Assembly: GCF_009720525.1 (NCBI RefSeq)
Contig: NZ_CP043930.1
Span: forward strand, 2,453,501-2,517,500
DNA: 64,000 nt
From: Gimesia benthica
GTDB lineage: Bacteria > Planctomycetota > Planctomycetia > Planctomycetales > Planctomycetaceae
Direction: 5' to 3'
Part shown: piece after piece, positions 21,625-30,673 of the stretch
Position numbering within the stretch: the first letter of the stretch is position 1
Layout of the letters: each line of letters opens with the position of its first letter
Position numbers and translations under genes: made by a program
Notes under the pieces: model-generated
What the model saw: the letters and a program-made list of their open reading frames with translations, nothing else
What the model was told of the DNA's origin: nothing
The model's database searches: none

Positions 21625-22161
21625 ATGTTTGATCTGAATAATACCAATACAATTCTGACGGGCGTGCTGATCCTGGTAATTGCCTGGTCGCTTCGCAGAA
21701 ACTTTCGCGCACAGCACAAATCGAAAAACCGGGATCCACTGGAAGAGGCCCGCAGCGAACTCACCAGTATGGAACAGAACCAGATGAACCGGCTGAATCA
21801 GCTGGAGGTCAAACTATACGATTACGGTCGCGAGGTGGAGGCCCGTAGTGAAGATCGACTGCGGGTGCTGGACGAACTGCTGCAGGAAGCGGATCAGGAA
21901 ATCAATCGTCTACGGACGCAACTGGCGCTGGCACAACAGGGGCTGTCGGCTGATCAATCTGCTGCAGGCCCAGATATTCTGATGTATGAGCAGGAGCGGA
22001 GGCGGCTCTCCGCGAGTGCAGAGCAACGGCTGATGATGATCTATTTAAGCCAGGCAGGCTTTTCCGCGCAGGAAATCAGCAACTGTTTTCAGTGCAGTCC
22101 ACAGGAAGTCGAAAAGGTACTTGCGGAAGACCTGCCACGTCCCGATTCCGAGACCGCCTGA
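21625..22161 (+). CDS. Small membrane-anchored coiled-coil protein, unknown function
   Basis: 178 residues. One N-terminal membrane helix (about 8-24, ILTGVLILVIAWSLRR) is followed by a charged coiled coil (about 40-100, ELTSMEQNQMNRLNQLEVKL and on). The C-terminal 50 residues read like a helix-turn-helix (LMMIYLSQAGFSAQEISNCF), similar to DUF2802-type domains. It lies 95 bp downstream of larC on the same strand. I do not recognise a function. Confidence 0.65.
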   Translation: MFDLNNTNTILTGVLILVIAWSLRRNFRAQHKSKNRDPLEEARSELTSMEQNQMNRLNQLEVKLYDYGREVEARSEDRLRVLDELLQEADQEINRLRTQLALAQQGLSADQSAAGPDILMYEQERRRLSASAEQRLMMIYLSQAGFSAQEISNCFQCSPQEVEKVLAEDLPRPDSETA

Positions 22162-22203
22162 ATGCGGATCAACTACAGGACCTCAAACTGAGAGAGTCGC
22201 AGC

Positions 22204-23382
22204 TTACCCCTGGAACAGTTCACCAATCGGTGCTGCATCTACCAGGCTGATCTGCTGATCGTCCTGACGTGCCAGACAGCTCTGAGGATTGAGGCCCAGA
22301 TGCTGATAAATGCTCGCCGTCAGTTCGGATGCATGGACGGGCCGCTCAACGGGACTGCTGGCCCGCGAATCGCTGGCGCCAATTACCCGACCACCGGGAG
22401 TCGCACCGCCGGCTACGAGGGCCGACCAGACATGCGGCCAGTGATCGCGTCCGCCGGAAGCGTTGATCTGTGGTGTGCGACCAAACTCACCCGTGGCTAC
22501 GACGAGCGTATCCTGGAGCAAACCACGTGAGGCCAGATCGTCGAGCAGCGTGGAGAGGGCTTTGTCAAAAGCAGGGCCCAGTGAATCGCGGTATTCGTAA
22601 ACTTTTCCTGCGGTCCCGGCGCCGGTGCCGTGACAGTCCCAGGTCAGTTGCTCATGCAGATCATCAAACAGATTAACGACGACACACCGCGTACCCCGCT
22701 CAACGAGTTGCCGTGCCTGGAGCAGCAGCTTGCCGAAACGATGCTTGCCGTACTGCTGCTGGATGGCTGGAGACTCGCCGGCGACTTCGATTTCATATTC
22801 GGTAGAAGCTGACTTCATTCCAATCGTGGTGGCGGGAGCGAACTCTTCCCCCAGGAAGGTTGCCTGCTGGCCTCGGTAGGTGTTGACTCCCAGGGAGTGT
22901 ACCAGACGAGGCAGTACAACGAACGGTGGCGCATCGCCCCGCGGTCCCCACTGGCGGGCGACAACCGAACCAAAGCAGGGATAGTTCAGCGAACCGCGTG
23001 AGACGCGACCGGTCTGGATTAACTGGTGACCGGTTTCATGAATCGGGGCGGCATCGTGATAGAGAGAACGAATCAGTGAGAACTGCCCGGTACGTTGTGC
23101 GAGTTGCGGAAAGGCTTCACTCACCTGCAGACCAGGCACTGTCGTGGAGATCGCTTTCAAAGGCCCCCGGATCTCGGCAGGTGCATCGGGTTTGGGATCA
23201 AAGGTTTCCAGCTGGCTGGCGCCGCCGGTCATCATGATCAGGATGCAGTTTTTCTCCGAGCGATCACTGCGTGTCGCTGCGAGGGCGGCCCGCTCGGCCA
23301 TGGAGAGGCCGACAAAGCTTAAACTGCCCACCCGGAGAAAATCCCGCCGCGATACTTCCGATTGTTTTTGCCTGGAGTTCAT
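22204..23382 (-). CDS. DUF1501 domain protein with Tat signal
   Basis: 392 residues. The Tat motif SRRDFLRVGSLSFVGLS is at about residues 11-27. The alkaline-phosphatase/sulfatase-like DUF1501 fold is recognised from the blocks ILIMMTGGASQLETFDPKP, VVATGEFGRTPQINASGGRDHWP and VNLFDDL. DUF1501 proteins are numerous in planctomycetes, usually paired with a DUF1553/DUF1549 cytochrome-like gene; that partner is not adjacent here. Export through Tat implies folding, perhaps with metal, in the cytoplasm. The substrate is unknown. Confidence 0.88.
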   Translation of the reverse strand: MNSRQKQSEVSRRDFLRVGSLSFVGLSMAERAALAATRSDRSEKNCILIMMTGGASQLETFDPKPDAPAEIRGPLKAISTTVPGLQVSEAFPQLAQRTGQFSLIRSLYHDAAPIHETGHQLIQTGRVSRGSLNYPCFGSVVARQWGPRGDAPPFVVLPRLVHSLGVNTYRGQQATFLGEEFAPATTIGMKSASTEYEIEVAGESPAIQQQYGKHRFGKLLLQARQLVERGTRCVVVNLFDDLHEQLTWDCHGTGAGTAGKVYEYRDSLGPAFDKALSTLLDDLASRGLLQDTLVVATGEFGRTPQINASGGRDHWPHVWSALVAGGATPGGRVIGASDSRASSPVERPVHASELTASIYQHLGLNPQSCLARQDDQQISLVDAAPIGELFQG

Positions 23383-23520
23383 ACGTCTTTTACTCGATTG
23401 AATACAGTCTCAAAGGTATACGCTGTGGGTGAAATATTATACCAGCCCTCGACTATAGTCGAAGAAATCCTCACAGAGAATTCAACCTGTTTCTGAAACT
23501 TCACAATCAAAATCCAAAGT

Positions 23521-24504
23521 TCAGACCGATTTCCGGTGTTCGAGTGTGGCGCCCTGATTCAACGGTTTGACGATACGAGTCAGAGATTCTTCGCCGTAAC
23601 CTGCTGACTTAATTAGACTTGAGAGACTCTCTGCTTCTGCCTCAGCAGGACAGATTACAGATAATGTCGGCCCCCAGGAGGTCTGGGCGATGCCCTCAAC
23701 TCCTTGTGAGAGCAGTAGTTGCTCCAGTTCCCGCATCCGGGGATGAGCCAGAACGCCCCCCTGGACCGGTGCAAAGAATTCACCGACTAAATGTCCGAAT
23801 TCTGTCAGGCTACTGGCGAACTCTGAAATATTCTGTTCCAGGACCGCTGGTGCCAGCTGCATCAGCGCCAGACGACAGAGCTTTTCCGTCAACGTGTCTG
23901 GCATCGGCCCCAGCTGCTGAATGGCATCGGCTTCGACGGCTCCCGAGATGCCAGCCTGGTCCTGCGGGGTGATTAAGAGGATCCGCCACTGTTCCGGAAA
24001 GCGAGCCTGAAACACGAGGGGACTGATATCAGCGGAGTCCCGTTTTCCCGCTTCGATGAGAAATCCCCCCTTGTCGAAACCATAAACCCCCAGGGCAGAC
24101 CGTGCACCACGATCGACAAGTTGAGCCAGTTCGACCGATGAAAGTTCGTCTTGGTCCATGAGTGCTGCCAGTCCACGGGCCACTGCGAGACTGAGCTGTG
24201 TCCCGGAGCCGAAACCGGAGTGCTGGGGGATTTCAGACTGGAGCGTGATCTCAAAACAGTGATCGCCGAACCAGTCTGGAGAACTGGTTCGGAGCACCTG
24301 CAGCGCGGTCTGAATTTTCGCAGCGTTGCCAGTACTACCCGAAATCTGATCTTTCTGCGAGGAAGCAGATCTCACGGAGAGCACCAGCCTGGGTTCTTCC
24401 ACCATCAGACCCAGCCCACCAAATTCGCGCCCGGTGCGGGGGGCGAGCGAAAGCAGTCCCCAGTGCAGACGGCTTCCGGTGGTAACGATCACTTCAGGTG
24501 ACAT
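23521..24504 (-). CDS. Beta-ribofuranosylaminobenzene 5'-phosphate synthase-like GHMP protein
   Basis: RFAP synthase performs the first committed step of tetrahydromethanopterin synthesis: condensation of 4-hydroxybenzoate or p-aminobenzoate with PRPP. The 327-residue protein opens with VTTGSRLHWGLLSLAP, matching the family's start, and has the GHMP motif IPQHSGFGSGTQLSLAVARG at about 91-110. GVYGFDKGGFLIEAG near 140 is also conserved. It lies 44 bp downstream of the DUF447 gene on the same strand, and Fae and a methylene-H4MPT dehydrogenase are a few kb away, so a role in H4MPT biosynthesis is well supported by context. Confidence 0.85.
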   Translation of the reverse strand: MSPEVIVTTGSRLHWGLLSLAPRTGREFGGLGLMVEEPRLVLSVRSASSQKDQISGSTGNAAKIQTALQVLRTSSPDWFGDHCFEITLQSEIPQHSGFGSGTQLSLAVARGLAALMDQDELSSVELAQLVDRGARSALGVYGFDKGGFLIEAGKRDSADISPLVFQARFPEQWRILLITPQDQAGISGAVEADAIQQLGPMPDTLTEKLCRLALMQLAPAVLEQNISEFASSLTEFGHLVGEFFAPVQGGVLAHPRMRELEQLLLSQGVEGIAQTSWGPTLSVICPAEAEAESLSSLIKSAGYGEESLTRIVKPLNQGATLEHRKSV

Positions 24505-24548
24505 GGCGAATCTGATTTCCGAGCTGGCGTGAGTGTGGATAAGACGAT

Positions 24549-25124
24549 TTAAGACTGCAACTCAGCATACGCTCTGGTGACATATTCTTCCAGTAAACGG
24601 AAGGCTTCTGTTTCTGTAGGACCGGCGGTTTTACACACGATTTCGGCGAGTGACTCATACTGCTGTAATAACTCGGCCTGTGGGATCAGATGCGTACGCG
24701 TGGCCAGGATGGCGGCCTCGAGGACGGCGTGCTTTGCCCGATTGAGACCGAAGAAGTCACGAATGCGGCCCTGGTGCACAACCCGGGCCTGCATGACGGT
24801 CCGCAGGTCAGAATCATCAATCGATTCGATCTCGAATTCATACCAGCGACAGGCGGATTGGAGTACGGCTCCTTCGATCCGTTCTGCGGGAAATGTTTCC
24901 GGCATTGACTCCAATCGACCGATGGCGGCTTTTGTGAGGAGCAGCACATCATCGACAACGTGAAAGACACCACAACGGGTCTCTTTCAGATTCTGGTATG
25001 TCCGTGAAGTCTGGAAGGGACGCAAGACGAGTTGGGTCATTTCCTGATCAACCAGCGGCCCCATCGGCGCGAGATTATACTCGCCCTCCTGATTGCGACT
25101 GGTGACCATGCCTTCCAGAATCAT
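24549..25124 (-). CDS. DUF447 family protein, flavin-reductase-like split barrel
   Basis: About 191 residues from ATG 25124, giving MILEGMVTSRNQEGEYNLAP, the usual DUF447 start with AGAAGG 10 nt upstream. An in-frame ATG at 25175 extends it by 17 residues without a clear ribosome site. The N-terminal split barrel resembles FMN-binding reductases, and the C-terminal part is helical. In H4MPT-dependent methylotrophs and planctomycetes DUF447 genes sit with C1-transfer genes, as here, and the family is thought to act in H4MPT synthesis or use, but its reaction is not established. It is probably co-transcribed with the RFAP-synthase-like gene. Confidence 0.8.
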   Translation of the reverse strand: MILEGMVTSRNQEGEYNLAPMGPLVDQEMTQLVLRPFQTSRTYQNLKETRCGVFHVVDDVLLLTKAAIGRLESMPETFPAERIEGAVLQSACRWYEFEIESIDDSDLRTVMQARVVHQGRIRDFFGLNRAKHAVLEAAILATRTHLIPQAELLQQYESLAEIVCKTAGPTETEAFRLLEEYVTRAYAELQS

Positions 25125-25270
25125 TTTCAATGTGCCTTCTGCCGGGATCCGATGTTTTTTCACAGACCCTATCATAGTTCAGAAAGCGACGGAGGGGAAA
25201 CCAGTGGCTGCACCAATTGCGTGAGATCGACGGGAACAGCGCTGTCAGACCTGCGTGGGAAACATTCGAC

Positions 25271-28036
25271 TTAGCGAGTGAATCCGACGTAGAAGCTGAA
25301 GACCTGTGTCTGGTCGAATGTTTCTTTGGCAAGAGGCACAGAGAAGTCCAGTGCGACTGGAACCGGGCCCATGGCGGGCACCGTGAGTCGCAGACCGGCA
25401 CCGACAGAGACACGGAACTGATCCAGTGAAACATCTTCTTCCACTGTACCGAAGTCACTGAAGAAGACCATCTGAATCATTTCGTCTGCGGTAATCGGCA
25501 TCATGTACTGTGCACTACCCAGGAAGCTCCAGCGACCACCGATGGCGATGCCGTTTTCGCGGGGAGTCACACCACGGAATTCGAAGCCGCGGAAGGTCTG
25601 GAAACCACCGGCATAGTAACGTTCGAAGACCGGGGTATCAGTATCGGTCCAGCCGAGCTGTGCACTCAGCGAGAGGATGTGACGTCCGCCGCCATCCGGT
25701 CGCTTATACAACGTGAAGTACTGGCTGCCGTTGGCTTCGAGGCGACTGTAAGTGTAATCGCCCACTGCCTGTTCAGCCGCCCATTCCAGCAGGTGACCTT
25801 CGGCTGGCAGGAACGCGGCGTCACGCGTGTCGTGGTTCAGCGAGATGCGGAAAGTATTCAGCAGGTTGTCCCCCACAGACGCCTGCACGATGGCGGGGGT
25901 GGGAGTACGTGGGTTATACAGTTTGACGTCTTCCAGACGGTACTGGGTGTTGATCGACCATTCCTGAGTCAACTGACGGCCCAGAGAGAAACGACCGCCA
26001 ACACGTTGTTCGTCCCAGTCGGTATAGTAACGGGTGAAGTAGAAACCGCTGACACCCAGACTGAAGTTGGTATCCAGAAAGTAGGGATCGGTCCAGTTAA
26101 CGAGGTAACGGCTGACCTGGTCACCGGGAACCGCTTCAGCACGGAACCGCTGTCCGCCACCACGCCAGGCAGTACCATCGAGAATATCTTCCATACTGCG
26201 CGGAGGACGGAGAATATCAAAGTTTTCTTCCTGCAGGACGATCGAACCGACCACACCGGCGTTACTGTTCACACCCACGCCGAACATCAGACGTCCGGTA
26301 CGGCTTTCAGAAGCATAGACATCCAGGTCGACCCAGCCAGGTTGCTGCTGAGGAAACTCGGTACCCATCGGATCGCCGAGGGGGCTTTCCCCAAACAGCG
26401 GGTTCAGTGGTTCCGGAATACCGTTATCATAGTTCTGCCCGCGGAAGATCTGTCCTGTCCGCTGAGGCGACTGATAAGAAACGGGCTCGGTTTTGATACC
26501 TTCAAACAGATCCTGATTCTGCTGAGGAGCAGGTTGCTTGTAAGTCTGGCTGCGATACTTGAGATTAGGATAACGTAATTTCTGGACCTGCTGCTCATCT
26601 GCATTCTGTCCCCGCAGAACATCGTTTTCGCGGCTGGCCAGCATTTCCCGCTCTGGATTGACGCGTGTCACATTGATGCGTGGTCCATCCTGAGGTCCTT
26701 TCTGGAAGACCTGGTTACCTTCAATGCGGCGCTTACTCTTGGCAATCAGACGCTGATTGGCCAGATCGCCGGGTGCTACCATCATCGGGTTCAAGAGAAC
26801 TGAACTTTTTGTACGGGGGTTATCGCCGGAAATATGGGCGGTAATTTTACGGATGCGATAAGGTTTGTCTTCATTGATGCTGTAAACCAGATCGACTTCA
26901 CCGGGGGCTTCGAGGAAACGGGGCTGCGGTGTCACCTTGGCAAACAGGTGTCCCAGTTCGCCGTAGCGTTCCGAAAGTTTTTCCACGTCGGTGGCCAGGG
27001 TGCGGCTGTTGAAGTATTCGCCTGCAGCGAGTTTGATATCTTCGCGGATCTCTTCTTCCGAGAAGATGCGATTGCCTTCAATCATGATATCGCGAATTTT
27101 GTAACGTTTGCCTTCGTTGATCGTGTATTCGACCTGCACGCGGGATTTATCTTTGTTGTAACCGACTTTCTCATCGATTTTGACATCAAAGAATCCCAGG
27201 CCATTGTAGTACTGTTTGAGAGAAATCAGGTCGTCCTGAATCGTGGCAGGATCATACTTACCGCCGAAGAAGCTCATTCCCAGCGGTGCTTTTTTCGTCT
27301 GCAGCTTGGTCTTCAGCACGCCGTCGCTGACGAACTTATTGCCGCGGAACTTAATACCGGAAACGACGACCTTGGGGCCTTCTTTGATTTCAAAGATGAC
27401 TTCGCGGTCATTGGGGTCTCCCCCTTTGAGCAGTTTTACTTCAGCGAACCGGTAACCCCGTTCGACGTAGAGCTGCTTGATACGGTTAACGGATTCCTGG
27501 TTGGCAGCGATATCGAAAGGCGAACCCACCTTCAAACCGGTGGTTGCCTGCAGGCGTTTGATTTTGATTTTTTTATAGCCGCGGAATTCTACCTTTTCCA
27601 CGATGGGACGTTCTTTGACTTTATATACGAGCACCAGTCCCTGTTCGGTCTGACGATACACGGGAACCACACTGGCGAACCAGCGCGTGGCAAACAGCAG
27701 GCGGACGTCTTCAAGAACCATGTCGCGTGTGGCGGGACGGCCACGTTGAATTTTCGTTTTCTGGAGAATGGCGAGTGCAGGAATTGATTCGTTGCCTTCG
27801 ACGCGGACATCAAAGATTGACTGATTCAGATCGATAGAACGCTTCTGTGGTTCCTGCGCGCTAACAGAATCAATCAGCGGAATGATTCCGTTGATGCAGT
27901 CTCCGAAGATTATTATCTGTACCAGGATCAGGCTTAGAGCCAATCGCAATGCGTTGCCGCATCTGGTGTCAGACGAGACACCTCTTATCATGTCAGATCC
28001 AATTGTAAATATTGCGAGAAAAGATATGAGGTTCAC
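25271..28036 (-). CDS. BamA/Omp85-family outer-membrane assembly protein
   Basis: 921 residues. After an N-terminal hydrophobic signal (about residues 30-48) come several POTRA domains (about 65-420; FDVRVEGNESIPALAILQKT, VVSGIKFRGNKFVSDGVLKT and IMIEGNRIFSEEEIREDIKL start successive repeats). A Gln/Pro-rich linker of about 110 residues (roughly 440-560) follows, then a beta-barrel of the bacterial surface antigen type ending in Phe-Tyr-Val-Gly-Phe-Thr-Arg. The motif GFQTFRGFEFRG is the conserved barrel loop region. Omp85 proteins fold outer-membrane proteins, so this supports a true outer membrane. The start is GTG 28036 or ATG 27991; the second has a better GGA spacing. The linker is unusual for BamA. 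Confidence 0.88.
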   Translation of the reverse strand: MNLISFLAIFTIGSDMIRGVSSDTRCGNALRLALSLILVQIIIFGDCINGIIPLIDSVSAQEPQKRSIDLNQSIFDVRVEGNESIPALAILQKTKIQRGRPATRDMVLEDVRLLFATRWFASVVPVYRQTEQGLVLVYKVKERPIVEKVEFRGYKKIKIKRLQATTGLKVGSPFDIAANQESVNRIKQLYVERGYRFAEVKLLKGGDPNDREVIFEIKEGPKVVVSGIKFRGNKFVSDGVLKTKLQTKKAPLGMSFFGGKYDPATIQDDLISLKQYYNGLGFFDVKIDEKVGYNKDKSRVQVEYTINEGKRYKIRDIMIEGNRIFSEEEIREDIKLAAGEYFNSRTLATDVEKLSERYGELGHLFAKVTPQPRFLEAPGEVDLVYSINEDKPYRIRKITAHISGDNPRTKSSVLLNPMMVAPGDLANQRLIAKSKRRIEGNQVFQKGPQDGPRINVTRVNPEREMLASRENDVLRGQNADEQQVQKLRYPNLKYRSQTYKQPAPQQNQDLFEGIKTEPVSYQSPQRTGQIFRGQNYDNGIPEPLNPLFGESPLGDPMGTEFPQQQPGWVDLDVYASESRTGRLMFGVGVNSNAGVVGSIVLQEENFDILRPPRSMEDILDGTAWRGGGQRFRAEAVPGDQVSRYLVNWTDPYFLDTNFSLGVSGFYFTRYYTDWDEQRVGGRFSLGRQLTQEWSINTQYRLEDVKLYNPRTPTPAIVQASVGDNLLNTFRISLNHDTRDAAFLPAEGHLLEWAAEQAVGDYTYSRLEANGSQYFTLYKRPDGGGRHILSLSAQLGWTDTDTPVFERYYAGGFQTFRGFEFRGVTPRENGIAIGGRWSFLGSAQYMMPITADEMIQMVFFSDFGTVEEDVSLDQFRVSVGAGLRLTVPAMGPVPVALDFSVPLAKETFDQTQVFSFYVGFTR

Positions 28037-28351
28037 ATTCTTGTGACAGGTTGGAAATCACTTTTTCATTGTCCCGGTGACTCAGAGAGGATTTGAGAAA
28101 CGGGACTGAAAGACAGGAAAGTTACCCTCTAATTCGAAGTGGGTTGCGTACAAATAACGGAAAACGAAAACAGCCGCAAGACGAGTTTCCCGGCGTCATT
28201 CAGATTTGACGGGTTCGTAGAGAAAAAATTACGCAGGCAGAGTTTGAAGCGTGTAAGAGTTACAAAACCACGCGGAATATCCGCAGCGCAGAAGGGTTTT
28301 CGACCACTATTTCAGGAATCTGGAGAAGCTGGTCAAAGCGAAGAGTTCGAG
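28037..28351. other. Intergenic region upstream of the BamA-type gene
   Basis: About 315 bp between the anti-sigma gene and the BamA-type gene, both on the minus strand. It should hold the bamA-like promoter. I see no RNA gene, strong hairpin or repeat in it. Confidence 0.5.
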
Positions 28352-28972
28352 CTAGTCGGCAGAAGACTGCAGGTGGCAGGCAACACAGGAGAGGACGACG
28401 CTGTGGGCCGATGCTTTCGTGCTGCGGGTCGACTTCTGCTGCTCACTGTTGATGTTCTGATCCCGCTGGGCGATCCAGAGGCAGGGCTCCTGAGCAGGCA
28501 GGCTGGCTGCTGCTCCCACGGGCATCTTCTCGGAAGGAACATCCATGGAAATTCCCCAGCCCAGAACGAAACCGACGAACAGCACCAGGGCGGCCTGCAG
28601 CATTCGTTTGCGCTGGATGATTGCCGGTGAGACTTCGGTACTCGGCTGGCTGAGTCCAACTTCAGCGCTCAACCGGGTTGCCGCCTGTTCAGCAATCCGT
28701 ACGGCCTCCGGCGAGAGGAACGGTTTTCCACCAGACGTAAAGCCGGTGTCATTTTGAGAATCACTCTGGTGTGTAAAATGGGCGTCGAACAAGGCCAGCT
28801 CTTCTTCAGAGAGATCATTCCTGTCTGAGAGTTTCTGGAACGACGTCAGCGCGGGCGCGAGCGTTTCCTGCATCTGCCGACAACGGGGACACATCTGCAG
28901 GTGCCACTGCAGTTCGTCACAGTTATAGTCCGCAGGATGAGTCATTAATTCAAAAGCTTCGTCACAATTCAT
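28352..28972 (-). CDS. Zinc-finger anti-sigma factor with C-terminal CxxCH motif
   Basis: 206 residues. The N-terminus has the anti-sigma zinc-binding pattern (Cys3, then HLQMCPRC at about 24-34, i.e. HxxxCxxC), expected to bind the ECF sigma factor encoded just upstream. One membrane helix lies at about 131-149 (LQAALVLFVGFVLGWGISM). The C-terminal tail, predicted to be periplasmic, ends VVLSCVACHLQSSAD and so carries a c-type-heme-like CxxCH. Its ATG overlaps the sigma-factor stop by 4 bp (ATGA), so the pair is translationally coupled. Whether heme is bound is unknown. Confidence 0.8.
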   Translation of the reverse strand: MNCDEAFELMTHPADYNCDELQWHLQMCPRCRQMQETLAPALTSFQKLSDRNDLSEEELALFDAHFTHQSDSQNDTGFTSGGKPFLSPEAVRIAEQAATRLSAEVGLSQPSTEVSPAIIQRKRMLQAALVLFVGFVLGWGISMDVPSEKMPVGAAASLPAQEPCLWIAQRDQNINSEQQKSTRSTKASAHSVVLSCVACHLQSSAD

Positions 28973-29562
28973 GAGACTTCTCCTTCTGAAGGGGTCTCTT
29001 CAGAAAAACGCTGAGCGAGTTGAAGCAATCCATTTTTCACACGTATTTTTGCAGCCGAAAGACTGCATTCCATCGTCAGAGCGATTTCAGAGAATTTCAG
29101 CCCTCCAAAAAACCGCAGACGGAGTGCATCCGCCTGGACTTCCGGCAGATCAGCCAGGTAAGCCACCAGCAGTTCAAACTGCTCGGTTCTGAGAGCGGTC
29201 TGCAGGGGTGTTTCGGTCGAACTGGGCTCGGGAATCCTGATTTCTTCACTGGTTCCCAATGCAGACCGCACGACTTCGCGGGGTTGCTTCATTTCCCGCT
29301 TGTAATGCCGACGACAGAGGTTCAGGAAAATCGTCCAGAGCCAGGTTGAAAAGGCAAAGGCAGGATTGTAAGTTTCCCTGGCCGCATAGGCAGCCAGGAA
29401 TGCTTCCTGCACGAGGTCCTCCGCAGCACATTGGTTCCCGTATTTGCTCCAGGCGAAGCGTAACAGACGCTGACTATAGCGCAACACGAGTTCGTCGAAC
29501 AGGAGATATTCTCCTGCACAGACGCGCTTCATGATGGCAGCATCGTCCAGTTTCTGATTCAT
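28969..29562 (-). CDS. ECF-type RNA polymerase sigma factor
   Basis: 197 residues, the usual ECF length. Region 2 includes FDELVLRYSQRLLRFAWSKY and AEDLVQEAFLAAYAARETY (the core-binding D-x-x-Q motif), and region 4 has LPEVQADALRLRFFGGLKFS followed by a helix-turn-helix (EIALTMECSLSAAKIRVKNG). The partner anti-sigma factor overlaps its end. The pair sits between the BamA-type gene and the C1 genes, and control of either is possible but not shown by sequence. Confidence 0.9.
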   Translation of the reverse strand: MNQKLDDAAIMKRVCAGEYLLFDELVLRYSQRLLRFAWSKYGNQCAAEDLVQEAFLAAYAARETYNPAFAFSTWLWTIFLNLCRRHYKREMKQPREVVRSALGTSEEIRIPEPSSTETPLQTALRTEQFELLVAYLADLPEVQADALRLRFFGGLKFSEIALTMECSLSAAKIRVKNGLLQLAQRFSEETPSEGEVS

Positions 29563-29707
29563 GGCTTACCAGGTTACCGAAGTAAAACGGCCGAAAAGGG
29601 AGGAATGACCTGTGCGGAAATCCACACAGCTCCGTTCCTGATTTTAGCGGCAAGAGTCACTACGATGCAACCGGAACTCTCGAATCTGGAGTGAAAATGA
29701 ACTGGAG

Positions 29708-30571
29708 TCAAGACTGCAGTTCGACGCCGATCTGATAGATCTCTTCGGTATCGAGAATGAGATCATTGGCTTCGAAGAGTTTACGGATGGCGGCCTTGTG
29801 AATTTTCATCTTAGTCCCGCCGACCCCGATAGCACCGTAACAGATTTTCCCGTCCCGCTCAGTGGCCTTGTCCATGACGTCGACGTCTTCGATGCCGGCA
29901 GGTGGAACTGCGTTTAAGTCGATGACAACCTTGAGATTCTTCAGTGGTTTCCAGCAGGCTGCGGGGAGCAGTTTTACGCCGGCTGCTCCGGCAGCGATGA
30001 TCAGGCTGGTCCCCTGGTTGACGGCTTCCAGTTGTTTGTGGTCTTTAAGAGACAGTGGTTGCACCCGGGCGTCTTCGACGAGTCCGGCAATCGCATCACA
30101 GGCAGCCTGGGCTCGTTCTTCCGAGCGGGAGGCGAGGACCACTTCAGCGCCACGACGGGCCAGCAGTTGTGCCGCGCGGAGACCGACGGGGCCAGTGCCG
30201 CCGAGCACCAGCGCTTTGGTTTCGGAGAAATCGAGATGCTTGCCTGCTGCGAGCACGGCTGCAGCCGCGGTGGTATTGCAGCCATTGGAATCCATCATGA
30301 CCGAAACCCGCACGGGTCCAAAAAATGTTTCCTGAACTTTTCGCAGCAGGTTTTCACCCGAATGGGTATCACTGCCGCCGATGAAGAGTGCGGTATTTTT
30401 GAGATCTTCCGGTCCGCGGGTAAACATGGCACCATGCACGAGTGCTTCGACGTTGACGGGAGTCACTTCGTGATAGCTCATCAATTCATCCACGCCGGCA
30501 TCAATGGCGACGACGCGATCAAACGTGCTGGCATGCTGACTGGAATCCAGTTGAATCAGTATTTTTTTCAT
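29708..30571 (-). CDS. NAD(P)-dependent methylene-tetrahydromethanopterin dehydrogenase (MtdA/B/C family)
   Basis: 287 residues. It oxidises methylene-H4MPT to methenyl-H4MPT in formaldehyde oxidation. The N-terminal half is the pterin-binding part (FIGGSDTHSGENLLRKVQ, VSVMMDSNGCNTTAAAAVLA), and the C-terminal half has a Rossmann motif ALVLGGTGPVGLRAAQLLAR at about 139-158 followed by SRSEER, which suggests NADP specificity because the Arg residues could contact the 2'-phosphate. Planctomycetes were reported to have their own class, MtdC; I cannot assign B or C by eye. It lies 102 bp downstream of fae, with a terminator-like hairpin between them. Confidence 0.9.
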   Translation of the reverse strand: MKKILIQLDSSQHASTFDRVVAIDAGVDELMSYHEVTPVNVEALVHGAMFTRGPEDLKNTALFIGGSDTHSGENLLRKVQETFFGPVRVSVMMDSNGCNTTAAAAVLAAGKHLDFSETKALVLGGTGPVGLRAAQLLARRGAEVVLASRSEERAQAACDAIAGLVEDARVQPLSLKDHKQLEAVNQGTSLIIAAGAAGVKLLPAACWKPLKNLKVVIDLNAVPPAGIEDVDVMDKATERDGKICYGAIGVGGTKMKIHKAAIRKLFEANDLILDTEEIYQIGVELQS

Positions 30572-30611
30572 GAGAGTTCTGCAACCTGATCAATGCGAAA
30601 CTGACAAATGG

Positions 30612-30640
30612 AAAAACCCCTGTTCGATGCGAACAGGGGT
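30612..30640 (-). terminator. Terminator or attenuator hairpin between fae and the mtd gene
   Basis: A perfect 11-bp stem (30616-30626 with 30630-30640) with a 3-nt loop. Read on the minus strand it is followed by a run of five T. It lies downstream of fae and upstream of the dehydrogenase gene, so it may uncouple their expression levels. Confidence 0.75.
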
Positions 30641-30673
30641 CTGAATTCGATCTATCCACTTTGAGCGGAATGA

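Noticed and set aside
23521..25124. Horizontal acquisition of the C1 island by a recent mobile element
   Set aside because: No integrase, transposase, tRNA-linked repeat or change in codon style is visible at the borders, and H4MPT genes are known as old components of planctomycete genomes.
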